A DNA stretch of 64,000 nt from Candidatus Melainabacteria bacterium (GCA_003153555.1 PLZS01000185.1:119458-183457); one strand, 5' to 3'; numbered from the stretch's first letter, positions 25,278 to 34,333 are shown. Notes: generated by a model not told the origin, from the sequence alone. Numbers and translations: made by a program.

Positions 25278-26576
25278 ATGGCTGGACCTCAAAATTCAGG
25301 TTCCTTTGACGACGGACCCAATCGGTCCAGTCAGCCTGCACCTCGTGAAGTTCATTTCGTGCTGCAAAAGCGCTACGAAGTGGTCAGCCATCTCGGCCAA
25401 GGCGGCATGGGCACGGTTTACATGGCCAGAGATCTGCGGCTTGCCAACCGTCATTGTGTCGTCAAGAAATTAAGAGATGACTTCTTCAGAGAGGAAGACA
25501 AGCAAAAGGCGCTCGAATTCTTTAAACGAGAGGCTGATGTTCTTAGCCCCCTCAAACATCCAAACATTGTCAGCATTCTGGATTCTTTTCAAGAAGATGA
25601 AAACTATTACCTCGTCATGGAATATGTCGAGGGCGAGAATCTGCACCAAATGCTCAACAAGCGCGGTGAGCCGTTCCCCGAAGAACAGGTCTTACAGTGG
25701 GCTGTGCAGATTGCCGATGTGCTGCACTTCTTGCACAGTAATGACCCCAAAGTGATCTATCGTGACTTGAAGCCAAGCAACGTCATGATCGATACCAAGG
25801 ACCGGGTCAAACTGGTGGATTTCGGTATCGCCAGGCCATATGCGGAAGATTCTGACAATACACATGTGGTCTCAGCGGGTTACTCCCCTCCAGAGCAATA
25901 CTGGGGCGCGGCGGATCCGCGGTCGGACATCTATGCTCTTGGTGCCACAATGCACTTCTTACTTACCGGGCAAGAGCCGCTGGCTCTTCAGGTCAGTTCG
26001 CCTAAGAGAATCAATCCAAAGATTTCGGATCATACGGATGAAATTGTTCAGCGAGCTACTGCGCAGGATGTTTGGTTGCGATATCAAAATGCGCCTGAAA
26101 TGCAGCAGGAACTTGAATATGTGCCGAAACAAAAACAACCCTTGAAGCTTGTGCAAGCAGCCGTTGTTGTCGTGGGATGCTTGATGGTTCTTGGTTTAGG
26201 CAATTTTTTGATCTCCAAAATGGGCAGTCCAAAAGATTCTTCTATAGTCAAACAACCACAGATTGGCGATAAGACTCTCAAGCAAAAAGATGATCAGATC
26301 AAGAGATTGACGGACGAAAAGAATCGCGCTCTTGAAAAAATCCGCGCCTATCAAACCCAGGATGACACAGCTTCTCAGCCTCCCTCGCTAGTTCCGTCGC
26401 TTGTTCTCCCGACTGAGCAGTCTCAAGCTATTGCGCAAAGACAGCCGCCTATTCCGGTGCCTGTACCTGAAAAATCTAAAGCCGTTGCCTTCAAAGAAAT
26501 GGATGAAGCTTCTTTGACTGACCCTGAAGGACTAGCGCCTCTTGAAGAGGATAGCGGTAAGCGCGGTCTGAACTAG
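25278..26576 (+). CDS. membrane-anchored Ser/Thr protein kinase
   Basis: A 432-residue Hanks-type kinase. Gly-rich loop GQGGMG (residues 40-45), Lys63/64, catalytic loop YRDLKPSN (161-168) and DFG (181-183) are all present, so it should be active. 'GYSPPEQYWG' is the activation-segment end typical of bacterial PknB-like kinases. A membrane span (~292-313) is followed by a Lys/Glu-rich coiled coil (~325-365) and a Pro-rich outer tail, without PASTA domains. It may sense envelope state through the coiled coil. A hairpin separates it from the convergent uppP gene. Confidence 0.92.
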   Translation: MAGPQNSGSFDDGPNRSSQPAPREVHFVLQKRYEVVSHLGQGGMGTVYMARDLRLANRHCVVKKLRDDFFREEDKQKALEFFKREADVLSPLKHPNIVSILDSFQEDENYYLVMEYVEGENLHQMLNKRGEPFPEEQVLQWAVQIADVLHFLHSNDPKVIYRDLKPSNVMIDTKDRVKLVDFGIARPYAEDSDNTHVVSAGYSPPEQYWGAADPRSDIYALGATMHFLLTGQEPLALQVSSPKRINPKISDHTDEIVQRATAQDVWLRYQNAPEMQQELEYVPKQKQPLKLVQAAVVVVGCLMVLGLGNFLISKMGSPKDSSIVKQPQIGDKTLKQKDDQIKRLTDEKNRALEKIRAYQTQDDTASQPPSLVPSLVLPTEQSQAIAQRQPPIPVPVPEKSKAVAFKEMDEASLTDPEGLAPLEEDSGKRGLN

Positions 26577-26599
26577 GCGCACTATATATGGTGTTGTCT

Positions 26600-26623
26600 G
26601 AGATGGAGCGTTTGCTCCATCTC
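26600..26623. terminator. hairpin between convergent genes
   Basis: GAGATGGAGC (26600-26609) and GCTCCATCTC (26614-26623) form a perfect 10-bp stem with a GTTT loop. It lies between the kinase and uppP, which converge here. T-runs are weak on both sides, so termination may be bidirectional but partly inferred. Confidence 0.6.
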
Positions 26624-27456
26624 TAGTGTTTTAAGGCCATGCAGATTACTGTGATTCCGAAAATAATTCGATATGCCACAAAAACTAAGGTGGAGTGGTT
26701 GCGCAAGTACTTCAAAAACCAAGCGATAGCCGCATAGCTGACAACCGTCGAGACGAGTAAACCGACGACAAGATCTGTGGTGGCAGTGTTGTTAAGTCCT
26801 GCCGCCATCATGTCCTTCAACTCAAGCAAGCCACTTAGAACAATTGCGGGAATGCCCAGCAAAAAACTAAATCTTGCCGCATCCTCGCGTTTCAGATTTA
26901 AAAACATCGCAACTGTTAGTGTCGACCCGCTGCGTGAGCAGCCTGGGATGAGCGCCATCGCTTGTCCTAAACCTACTAAAAAACCATCTCGTCCGCTGAT
27001 TGTTTCGATTCCGCGAGTGTGTTTTGCCATCTTTTCGGCTAGAAGCAACAAGCATCCCATCACAATTGAGGCAACGCCAATCACCAATAATGATCTAAAT
27101 GGACCATTGGGATTTTCAATTGTCTTTTTAAGTAGTAGACCCAGAATACAGATAGGCAAGGTGCCGACGGCGATTGCACCTGCGATGCGAAAATCCTGAT
27201 CGCTGTAGTTTTTTTCCTTCAGGGCCTTGAAGGCTCCTAATGAGATGCGGGCAATATCGTTGCGGAAATAAGTGAGCACTGCTAGCACAGAGCCCAGCTG
27301 AATCACTGCCGAGTAGGCGGCGCCGGGATCGCCCCATCCAGCCAGCGCAGGCACAACACGCAGATGGGCTGAACTGCTGATGGGAAGGAATTCACTCAAA
27401 CCTTGAACTATCCCGAGCACCACGGCTTCCACAAGGGACATTGGGTTATCCGTCAT
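26623..27456 (-). CDS. uppP: undecaprenyl-diphosphate phosphatase
   Basis: A 277-residue membrane enzyme that dephosphorylates undecaprenyl pyrophosphate, recycling the lipid carrier of peptidoglycan and conferring low-level bacitracin resistance. Motifs of the BacA/UppP family: 'GIVQGLSEFLPISSSAHL' (residues ~15-32, catalytic Glu and Ser/His) and 'PGCSRSGSTLT' (~170-180). Seven to eight hydrophobic spans are visible. The ATG overlaps the end of the PilZ gene by 11 bases, so the two are probably translated from one mRNA. Met at codon 6 is an alternative start. Confidence 0.95.
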   Translation of the reverse strand: MTDNPMSLVEAVVLGIVQGLSEFLPISSSAHLRVVPALAGWGDPGAAYSAVIQLGSVLAVLTYFRNDIARISLGAFKALKEKNYSDQDFRIAGAIAVGTLPICILGLLLKKTIENPNGPFRSLLVIGVASIVMGCLLLLAEKMAKHTRGIETISGRDGFLVGLGQAMALIPGCSRSGSTLTVAMFLNLKREDAARFSFLLGIPAIVLSGLLELKDMMAAGLNNTATTDLVVGLLVSTVVSYAAIAWFLKYLRNHSTLVFVAYRIIFGITVICMALKH

Positions 27457-28264
27457 CTGTTTCCTCGTCGCTCGATTGCTCTAAATTTTCTTCGTCATTG
27501 ACCGCGCTGCCAATGAATCTATGGTCGGAAGCCGGTGCGGAACCCTTTGTTCCCTGAATCCAACTAGACAGACCTTGTTTTGCTCGTTTCGATTTCTCTT
27601 CATCAGACTCATCAGCGCCAGCATCGGCATTGCGAGTTTTTCCACCGAGCAACAGCAGCAGTTTATCGAGAGTTGCCACAGCTTCTGGCTTTATGTCAGT
27701 GAATTCTAAGCCTATGACAGTTTTGTTGGCTAACCAATTTCGCTCAACGCGAATGACGCGGCTGGTAACAGGTATTTCGCCAACTGATGACTCCACTACG
27801 ATGTCGACGCTGTTGCCAATGTCGTCAGGCAGTGCTTGCACGGTTTCTAAAGCGACGCCTGAGCGCGATATATCTTTGGTGCGTATTTCCGAGCCCAACC
27901 GCTGACCTTCCGAGTTGGACATCCGAACAGGTGCGTCTACAACAACTCTGGGCTGCCGTCTTCTTTGCACAACGGGGACTACGGGATCTAGCTTGGGAGT
28001 AGAGCAGACCATGCTCGTCTTGCCGCCAGAATGCTGTGCACCTATGACTGACGAGGACCAGAGACCATTAAAAGCATTGTCGGTTGAGTCACTAACAAAC
28101 CAAATTCTTGTGCCCTTTGGCAAAACCTTATTGGTCTCTTTACTTGTGCGAATCTGGATGCAGAGCTGATTACCGGCTTTTCCCAGGATGGTGGCACGTC
28201 CGAATCCCACTTCTCCTGGGGCAGCCTCCACCTTGACTTTATAAACCTTGCCGGCTTCGAACAT
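27446..28264 (-). CDS. PilZ-domain c-di-GMP-binding protein (YcgR-like layout)
   Basis: A ~272-residue cytoplasmic protein. The N-terminal ~115 residues form a YcgR-N-like beta domain. The PilZ domain follows: the first motif is Arg-rich ('RRRQPRVVV', RxxxR), the second is 'DISRSGVAL' (D-x-S-x-x-G), and both contact c-di-GMP in known structures. A charged, disordered tail follows the domain. I take the ATG at 28264 (AAGGA ~8 bases upstream); the ORF extends to 28405 but that part is not conserved-looking. It overlaps uppP, tying envelope synthesis to a second-messenger reader. Effector role (adhesion, motility, polymer export) unknown. Confidence 0.8.
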   Translation of the reverse strand: MFEAGKVYKVKVEAAPGEVGFGRATILGKAGNQLCIQIRTSKETNKVLPKGTRIWFVSDSTDNAFNGLWSSSVIGAQHSGGKTSMVCSTPKLDPVVPVVQRRRQPRVVVDAPVRMSNSEGQRLGSEIRTKDISRSGVALETVQALPDDIGNSVDIVVESSVGEIPVTSRVIRVERNWLANKTVIGLEFTDIKPEAVATLDKLLLLLGGKTRNADAGADESDEEKSKRAKQGLSSWIQGTKGSAPASDHRFIGSAVNDEENLEQSSDEETDDG

Positions 28265-28565
28265 GAGATGTTTCCTTGACGTTACGTTTGGCTTCGAGGT
28301 GGCACTTTGCATCACTTCCAACGTCTCGTAATTATTGCACTGTTCTAAGTGGAAGAGGCACGACTTTGAAGTGATAAGTTCGTACAGGCTGGCGTTTTCA
28401 TACAACCAGAGATTAACTGCGCTTTTGCTGTTTTAGTCATATTGCAGTTTTGGAATTATCACTCATAGTATTGGGGGCGGTTTAGTCGCACTGCTATGCA
28501 CCGCTGGTGGTGCGAAACGATTGCTTCCGTTGCGGCATAAAAACTGCCGACACGACAATTGGGCA

Positions 28566-28591
28566 TTGACAAACTTCGGTGAGGATGTCAA
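28566..28591. promoter_or_regulatory. inverted repeat in a divergent intergenic region
   Basis: The 28265-28624 interval separates the PilZ gene (minus) from the repeat protein (plus). It contains TTGACA (28566-28571) and its mirror TGTCAA (28586-28591), spaced 14 bases. The first half could be a -35 box for the plus-strand gene, but no good -10 follows. Nothing else is evident in the interval. Confidence 0.3.
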
Positions 28592-28624
28592 CTTAGTCAC
28601 TTCCATTTACGAATCTGATCGAGC

Positions 28625-30133
28625 GTGATGACATATAAGTTAGGCGTCAATTCTCTTCTTATTGCTACTACCACTATGTTTGTAGGCAGTGCAGCTTTTG
28701 GGGCGGAAACAGTTGCAGGGAAGGATGGAGACATAGCGCCTAAACCTCCATTGCAGGGCCAGTCCGATAAGTCGTCAAGTGATCCTGTCAAAGGAGAACT
28801 TCAGGACTCATCAAGTTCGTTAAAGGGCGGCGATGGGCACTCGTCGAGTGCACCCATTCAGGGTGGAGTGCAAGACTCATCGATCGCACCGCTCCAAGGT
28901 GGAGTCGTTCAGCGTTCATCGATCACACCGCTCCAAGGTGGAGTAGTTCAGCGTTCAACTATCGCACCACTCCAAGGTGGTGTGGTCCAGCGCTCATCGA
29001 TCGCACCGCTTCAGTCTCAGAGTGGAGTTCAGGACTCATCTAGCGTACCGCTCCAGGGTCGAGTGCAGGACTCAAGAAATCCTTCGTTACGTGGACGTGT
29101 CGATGAGAATGGCAATCCCCAAGCCACTCTACGACCTGGGATTCCAAATTACGCAGCGATAATGCGAATTGTTCAATATAAGCAAAACGACACAACACCT
29201 CCCGTGGTACCAGCACCGCCTCCGCTCTCACAATCTGAAATTGAGCAGGCGCGATTTCGCGACGTTGTAAATTTAGATCGAGTGCCAGTGAGGGCGAATA
29301 CGGATAGCGGGCAGCCTTTACGCAGCAATGTTAATGACGAACCACCGAAGCATTCCCTTCAGAGCGGTCGTCCCCAACGTACTGAGATTGCGATGCCCCA
29401 GCGGAGTGTAATTGATATACGCTATCGACCAGGTAGCGAGCAGACGTTGCATTTTACAGCTGACGCTGACCGGCCGCTCAGATCATATATTGAGGGTTAC
29501 GAACCGACAAAGGTCGACGCTCTCCCAGACATTCTAATTCGTCGTCCTCCAACAGTCGAAGCATCAATTGTTCTCATGCAACCTTTACCCTCTAGGGCGT
29601 TGGTACCGGATCGTATTGAAGAAGTACCGGCGGCTCGCCTTAAGAAAGACAAGTCGCCTGCAAGATCTCAAGAGCTGAAAGAGAAGAAAAAACAAAAGAA
29701 AAATGAGTTGGAGCTCGCCTCGAAAGCCAAGCCTCAGCCACAGGTAGCGCTGACTGCGCAGATCGACGAGTCCTTGTTGTGGGATCAGTGGTATCAGCAC
29801 ATCAATGACTTGGTGTGCAATGCATTGACTAAAACAATGCCGAATCATGGTAATCCAGCTGGCACGAATCGCATCCACATAACCGTGTGGACAGATCACC
29901 GGCTCGAAGCGAGACTGGTTCAGGGCAGCAATGCAAAGTTCAACGCTGCAATTCTAGAGGCGTATTCTTCCCTTAACGGAAGTTCGGATTTGGAATTTCC
30001 GCGCGGTACACGCAGGAAGCAGAATGATTATGAGACAGCGCATATTCAGGAAATTCCAGCCGTCACCGCTTCATTTGACTCCAAAACTATCCATGGAGAC
30101 ATGGAGACTTTGTTGACGTCCTCTCCGCCCTGA
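28625..30133 (+). CDS. exported repeat protein with TonB-type C-terminal domain, 3' end disrupted by an IS
   Basis: A 502-residue protein. Signal peptide ~1-26 (ends Ala-Phe-Gly-Ala). Residues ~75-160 hold degenerate tandem repeats of about 13 residues ('PLQGGVVQRSSI' type). A Pro-rich, basic region follows, then a Lys/Glu-rich stretch (~345-365). The last ~115 residues resemble a TonB_C-like domain ('NRIHITVWTDHRLEARLVQGSN'-type strand-helix, shortened). The final codons from ~30113 belong to an IS200/IS605 end, which supplies the stop. GTG 28625 and ATG 28628 are both possible starts. No ExbB/ExbD partners are nearby. Confidence 0.6.
   Translation: MMTYKLGVNSLLIATTTMFVGSAAFGAETVAGKDGDIAPKPPLQGQSDKSSSDPVKGELQDSSSSLKGGDGHSSSAPIQGGVQDSSIAPLQGGVVQRSSITPLQGGVVQRSTIAPLQGGVVQRSSIAPLQSQSGVQDSSSVPLQGRVQDSRNPSLRGRVDENGNPQATLRPGIPNYAAIMRIVQYKQNDTTPPVVPAPPPLSQSEIEQARFRDVVNLDRVPVRANTDSGQPLRSNVNDEPPKHSLQSGRPQRTEIAMPQRSVIDIRYRPGSEQTLHFTADADRPLRSYIEGYEPTKVDALPDILIRRPPTVEASIVLMQPLPSRALVPDRIEEVPAARLKKDKSPARSQELKEKKKQKKNELELASKAKPQPQVALTAQIDESLLWDQWYQHINDLVCNALTKTMPNHGNPAGTNRIHITVWTDHRLEARLVQGSNAKFNAAILEAYSSLNGSSDLEFPRGTRRKQNDYETAHIQEIPAVTASFDSKTIHGDMETLLTSSPP
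28853..29100 (+). repeat. in-gene tandem repeats (39-base-type units)
   Basis: Imperfect repeats of about 36-39 bases, each with a CCGCTCCAAGGTGGAGT-like core, encode 'PLQGGV(V)QRSS(I/T)'. Three central units are nearly identical and the outer ones are decayed. They form the low-complexity middle of the 502-residue exported protein. Confidence 0.75.
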
Positions 30134-31307
30134 AGGACGGGAGATTCCTGGGCTTAAGCAGCATTCTGCTTAATATCTCCACAGGCTTGCACGGCGCGCC
30201 CGCCGCTAGAATGTTTTTTGCCGCATTTAGGTCGGCATGTTCTTCATGATGGCACATAACACACTTAAATTCCGCTTGACTAACTCTATTTTCTTTGGCT
30301 CGATGGTGGCACTCAGAACATTGCAAGCTTGTGTGTGACGGATTTACAAGGATCACTTGTCCGCCTCTCCACTGTTGCTTGTATTCCAGCTGCCTTCTAA
30401 ATTCATGCCATCCCTGATCTAATATAGATCTGTTCAGCCCTGACTTCGCTTTCACATTTTTTCCGGGATCTTCAATCGTCCCTTTCGCTGACGCACTCAT
30501 ATTCTTCACTTTCAGATCTTCCAGTACGATAACCGCGTGATTCTTGCTGATCGAACTGGTCAGTTTATGCAGAAAGTCTTTTCGAACATGAGCAATCTTC
30601 GAATGAATTCGTTGCACTTTCCGTTTTTGTTTACGCCAATTATTTGAATACTTTTGTTTTCTAGCGAGTTTCCGCAGCGCTCCTGCTAGTTTGCTTCTTA
30701 CTTGGCCAAAACTGTTGATTGGAGCTACAAAAGAGCCATCCGATAAAGTGGCAAATCTGGTCACACCCATATCTATGCCAACCTCATTTTTCGATGGATG
30801 CATGGGATCCTGTACGTCCATTTCAACCTGGATCGACACAAACCAGTTGCCCATCGATCTGGTTACCGTCACATTTTTGATCGTTCCTTCGATTTCCTGA
30901 CTCTTCCTGAACTTTACCCAGCCAATCTTCGGCAGGTACACTTTTTTGTTGTCTAACTTCGTCCCTTGTGGAAATCGGAATGTATCATGATCGCCCTTTT
31001 TCTTGAACTTAGGAAAACCCTTGCTGCCATCGAAGCAATGTTTCAGCGCCAGAGATAAGTCTTTCACTGATTGCTGCAACGGCTGAGAATGCACTTCCTT
31101 CAAGAAGTGAAATTCGTCTTTCCATTCCACTAAACGACCGCAAATTTCCGCATAACTAAATACGCCTTTTCCATTTTTGAGGCAACTCTTTTGGCACTCC
31201 AAAGCCTTATTCCAAACAAACCTAGAAGAGCCAGCGAAGCGGCAAAACAGTTCCGCTTGTTCAGCAGTTGGTTTCAATAAAAAACGATAGCCTTTTCTTG
31301 TCATCAT
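30087..31307 (-). CDS. tnpB: TnpB, RNA-guided nuclease-type protein of an IS200/IS605 element
   Basis: A 406-residue OrfB/TnpB. N-terminal helical REC-like part ('AEQLFCRFAGSSRFVWNKAL', shortened), a RuvC-like core with Asp in 'GIDMGVTRFA' (~residues 175-185), Glu in 'IVLEDLKVKN' (~265) and Asp in 'HADLNAAKNI'. A zinc finger (two CxxC pairs: 'CSECH', 'CVMCH') sits between them, so all catalytic residues are present. The last ~8 codons run past the element end into the disrupted gene. TnpB proteins are nucleases guided by an RNA from the element's right end. Confidence 0.93.
   Translation of the reverse strand: MMTRKGYRFLLKPTAEQAELFCRFAGSSRFVWNKALECQKSCLKNGKGVFSYAEICGRLVEWKDEFHFLKEVHSQPLQQSVKDLSLALKHCFDGSKGFPKFKKKGDHDTFRFPQGTKLDNKKVYLPKIGWVKFRKSQEIEGTIKNVTVTRSMGNWFVSIQVEMDVQDPMHPSKNEVGIDMGVTRFATLSDGSFVAPINSFGQVRSKLAGALRKLARKQKYSNNWRKQKRKVQRIHSKIAHVRKDFLHKLTSSISKNHAVIVLEDLKVKNMSASAKGTIEDPGKNVKAKSGLNRSILDQGWHEFRRQLEYKQQWRGGQVILVNPSHTSLQCSECHHRAKENRVSQAEFKCVMCHHEEHADLNAAKNILAAGAPCKPVEILSRMLLKPRNLPSFRAERTSTKSPCLHG
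30113..30200 (-). ncRNA. predicted omega-RNA (reRNA) region at the tnpB 3' end
   Basis: In TnpB elements the guide RNA scaffold overlaps the end of tnpB and the right-end hairpin. Here that is the minus strand from about 30200 down to 30113. The guide would be the flanking minus-strand bases starting CAAAGTCTCCATGTCTCC (30112 downward). This is inferred from known elements; only the hairpin is seen directly. Confidence 0.4.
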
Positions 31308-31329
31308 AACCTTATGATATGCTTGGTCT

Positions 31330-31743
31330 ATGGAAAAGACAAATGAAATTCGAACAGGCCGCCACTGTGTTTTTAATCTTCATGTGCATTTGGTCTTTGT
31401 GACAAAATACCGTCGTCGTATTTTCACAAGAACCATTCTTGATCGAATGGAGGATGTGTCTAGAACTGTTTGCAATGACTTCGAAGCAGATTTGATAGAA
31501 TTTAACGGCGAAAAAGATCATGTCCATCTTTTGATCAATTATCCGCCAAAAGTGCCGATTTCGAAATTAGTCAATAGCCTGAAAGGCGTTTCTTCCCGGC
31601 TTCTAAGGAAAGAATTTCCAGAATTAGGAAAGAACTACTACAATGGTGTTCTATGGTCACCGAGTTACTTTGCTGCATCCTGTGGAGGCGCACCAATTTC
31701 CATAGTGAAGCAGTACATCCAGTCGCAAAGTCCACCAGAATGA
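31330..31743 (+). CDS. tnpA: TnpA, HUH (Y1) transposase of IS200/IS605
   Basis: A 137-residue Y1 transposase that cuts and rejoins single-stranded element ends. The HUH motif is in 'FNLHVHLVFVTKYRR' (His-Val-His, ~residues 15-20). A second conserved patch is 'DHVHLLINYPP', and the catalytic Tyr is in 'IVKQYIQSQ' near the C-terminus. Length is typical of a complete, probably active enzyme. It diverges from tnpB with 22 bases between their starts. A GACCGC-TTAC-GCGGTC hairpin (31742-31757) follows the stop. Confidence 0.93.
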   Translation: MEKTNEIRTGRHCVFNLHVHLVFVTKYRRRIFTRTILDRMEDVSRTVCNDFEADLIEFNGEKDHVHLLINYPPKVPISKLVNSLKGVSSRLLRKEFPELGKNYYNGVLWSPSYFAASCGGAPISIVKQYIQSQSPPE

Positions 31744-31870
31744 CCGCTTACGCGGTCGCTCCTTGCATCCCCGCCCTAAACGACGGGGCTTTACGGATCA
31801 TCCGGTAAAATAACCTGACAAATGCCAGTTCTCCGAGCTTTTTTTCATACTTTCAAATTAGTTGGAGTAT

Positions 31871-33007
31871 ATGATCATAGCCATGCGAAAAGGCTATTCG
31901 AAGCATCTGCTCACTGTTCTGATTTTGTTGCCGATTTTTTCGGTGCATTCCGTATGGGCACAGAATACGGCTCCGCAAGAGTCCAATTTGCAGGCGCGGC
32001 CGGCTCGGAAGGCTGCTCCAATTGTTTTAACTCCAATTGTTCCCCAGGCTGATCAGTCACTGCGAATTAAACGAGCACCAGCGGCCGCAACCAGTGCTAC
32101 AAAACCCGCAGTTGGTGCCCCGACAGCAGCGGTCGCTGCCCCTAAGCCAGTGGCAAAGGGATCCGCCCTAGATCGTGGAAAATACTTCTCGCGCCATGGT
32201 GCCTACAGTGACGCTTTGAACTTCTTCACGCGCGCAGCCGATGCGGAGCCGAAAAACCCCGAGCCTTACAATCGGCGTGCTCGGGTTGAGTGGCAATTAG
32301 AGAAAAATGATGAGGCGCTTGAAGATGTTCGATACGCTATAAAGCTGAATCCTGACTATGCTGAGGCGTTTTGCACTCGTGCTGCTATTTTAAATTCGAC
32401 TGGGCATTATCACGATGCGATTGTGGATGCTGCACTTGCTATTGAACTGAAACCTAAATTACGCGAGGCGTATACAATTCAAGCGTCTGCCTATCGCAAT
32501 CTCAAGCAATACCGCGAAGCGGATGATCTTCTCGCTAAGCTAGAGTCAATGTCCGATTCCGTATCAGCTTTTGATGAGTGGGCACCAAAAATTGACTACA
32601 CTCAGTACATCAGTGACCTTCAATCAAGTATTCGTCAACATTGGCAAGGTCCGCAAGGGAATTATCCCTCCATCGTAGTTTTGTTTAAGCTGCACCGCAC
32701 TGGTCAAATCACTGATGTGAGAGTCAACAGCGCTGGTGTTGCTACCGCAGACAATGCCGCTATCGAAGCAGCTAAAAGTGCCGCACCATTTCAACAACCT
32801 CCTGCCGGTTCGCCGCCGGATTTTGACGTCTTCGTAGTGCTCGATCCACCGCCACTCCAATCTGTGGCAGAAGTAGACGGAGCGCCGGCATCGGCGCCAG
32901 CGCCCACGCCTGTTCCCGCGTCTCCAGCGAGAAAGTTATCCGGAATCAACTGGGGCGGCACTATCAATACTGGGCTCAATCTGATGCGCTTCATCCCGCT
33001 ACGATAG
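31871..33007 (+). CDS. exported TPR protein with TonB-type C-terminal domain
   Basis: About 378 residues. Signal peptide to about residue 30 (ends Val-Trp-Ala-Gln). An Ala/Pro-rich linker precedes TPR units at ~110-220 ('YFSRHGAYSDALNFFTRAAD', 'AYAIKLNPDYAEAFCTRAAI'-type, shortened). A TonB_C-like domain at ~240-325 contains 'YISDLQSSIRQHW', 'VVLFKLHRTGQITDVRV' and 'AAPFQQPPAG'. Such TPR-TonB_C fusions recur in this window. The start is uncertain: TTG 31862, ATG 31871 and ATG 31883 are in frame. The gene begins right after the IS element. Confidence 0.75.
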   Translation: MIIAMRKGYSKHLLTVLILLPIFSVHSVWAQNTAPQESNLQARPARKAAPIVLTPIVPQADQSLRIKRAPAAATSATKPAVGAPTAAVAAPKPVAKGSALDRGKYFSRHGAYSDALNFFTRAADAEPKNPEPYNRRARVEWQLEKNDEALEDVRYAIKLNPDYAEAFCTRAAILNSTGHYHDAIVDAALAIELKPKLREAYTIQASAYRNLKQYREADDLLAKLESMSDSVSAFDEWAPKIDYTQYISDLQSSIRQHWQGPQGNYPSIVVLFKLHRTGQITDVRVNSAGVATADNAAIEAAKSAAPFQQPPAGSPPDFDVFVVLDPPPLQSVAEVDGAPASAPAPTPVPASPARKLSGINWGGTINTGLNLMRFIPLR

Positions 33008-33011
33008 CCAG

Positions 33012-34286
33012 ATGACGTCGCCTGAAAATACTCATGTGTTCATGCCGGCTATCAGATCTAGCTGGTTCCTGTGGCTCGTTCAGAATGTTCAAAAACTTTC
33101 GCTTGGATTTCAGAACCGACTGCGCATAGATGATCGAGACCTTCAAATTCTTCGCAATCTGCCAGAGGGGATGGGCATAATTCTCACGCCTAATCACGCC
33201 GACGAAGTCGATCCACGGATTTGCATTGAACTTTCCCGTTTATCCAAGCGGCGATTTATTTTTATGGGTAACCGTGAAGCATTCGATGAATATCTAGGCT
33301 TTGGCGGCTGGGTTCTGCAACGAATCAACGTCTTTTCAGTGGAGCGTGGTGGTCACGACGTGGCGGCGAAAAAGTACGCCGAAGATGTAGTTAAAGACGG
33401 GACGGACGTGCTCGTCATTTTTCCGGAAGGCGAGATTTTTTACCTAAATGATGCTGTGCAGCCATTTCACAGCGGTGCCATCGATATTGGAATTCAGGCA
33501 ATTATCGATAAAGGAGAAGCAGGCGCAGATTGGAGTGCCTTTGTTGTTCCTATGGCAATTAAGTACACGTATAACAAACCAGTAAGACAGATTCTGGAAA
33601 AACGTGTGCAAAAAATGGAGCGACGACTTAAGCAAGATATGTCGGGGTCTGCTTTGCGCAATCGGTTGAATCAACTTCTGTCGGAAGTGGTGCAGCGCGA
33701 AGCAGTAGCGCACAATTTGCAGGCTGACACCGATCGTCTTAATCATTTGAATGAGAAGATGACTTTTGTGCGACACGCGTTGCTTGAACAGATGGAGCAA
33801 AAGTATTCAGCTGAGGAGGTACGTGAATCTAAAGCGGCTCAGGCTCGAACCATTGACCGAGCCTGGAAGCTCGAATCTGAGTTGCGAGGGAAGATTAAGG
33901 GCAAGCCTGTAGAACAACAGTCCGACCTTCGCAAGGATCTAGCTTCCCTAAACGAAGTTGCTCATATGGTAAGTTGGAAACCTGATTATGTCGATCACGA
34001 TCCATCATCGGAACGCCTGGCGGAAGTCGTGAAAAAACTTGAGCGCGAAATCTTTGGCATCAAACGTCCACGCCAAGTCGCCGCTCGGAATGTTTTTGTG
34101 CGCATCGGGGAACCAATAGATTTAGCAAAATATGTGACTGATTTTCGCGCCAATCCTCACCCTGTTCGCCATCTTCTTGCCGATCAATTACGCACCACAA
34201 TTCAAGCTCTCATTGATGAAATCATCGTTGCGCACGCAAAACCACGCAGTGCTGACGAACCAAGTCAAAGTGACGACCGCGGGTGA
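33012..34286 (+). CDS. PlsC-type 1-acyl-glycerol-3-phosphate acyltransferase family protein
   Basis: A 424-residue protein. The acyltransferase core (~residues 50-210) has 'TPNHADEVDP' (NH-x4-D catalytic motif), 'FMGNREAFD' and 'IFPEGEIFY' (FPEG substrate motif). After the core comes a ~150-residue charged helical region (coiled coil, ~215-330), longer than in classical PlsC. A final 'VRIGEPIDLAKYV' strand belongs to the acyltransferase fold. The reaction is probably transfer of an acyl group to lysophosphatidate or a related lipid. It starts four bases after the TPR-TonB gene, suggesting one transcript. Confidence 0.8.
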   Translation: MTSPENTHVFMPAIRSSWFLWLVQNVQKLSLGFQNRLRIDDRDLQILRNLPEGMGIILTPNHADEVDPRICIELSRLSKRRFIFMGNREAFDEYLGFGGWVLQRINVFSVERGGHDVAAKKYAEDVVKDGTDVLVIFPEGEIFYLNDAVQPFHSGAIDIGIQAIIDKGEAGADWSAFVVPMAIKYTYNKPVRQILEKRVQKMERRLKQDMSGSALRNRLNQLLSEVVQREAVAHNLQADTDRLNHLNEKMTFVRHALLEQMEQKYSAEEVRESKAAQARTIDRAWKLESELRGKIKGKPVEQQSDLRKDLASLNEVAHMVSWKPDYVDHDPSSERLAEVVKKLEREIFGIKRPRQVAARNVFVRIGEPIDLAKYVTDFRANPHPVRHLLADQLRTTIQALIDEIIVAHAKPRSADEPSQSDDRG

Positions 34287-34333
34287 GATAATTAAGCACC
34301 GCTCTCGGTATCAGAAAGTATCACTCAGAACAT

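Larger units (their letters stand above)
30113..31796. mobile_element. IS200/IS605-family insertion sequence with divergent tnpA and tnpB
   Basis: Both ends carry imperfect hairpins (30118-30147 region, CTCCGCCC...GGGAG; and CCCCG-CCCTAAACGA-CGGGG at 31769-31788). Reading with tnpB, the right end finishes ...GACGTCAA at 30113, matching the TCAA cleavage signature of the family. The left end lies near 31794-31796; its exact boundary is uncertain by a few bases. There is no target duplication, as expected for single-strand HUH transposition. Confidence 0.8.

Noticed and set aside
28853-29100. CRISPR-like array
   Set aside because: The repeats are contiguous and in frame within a coding sequence.
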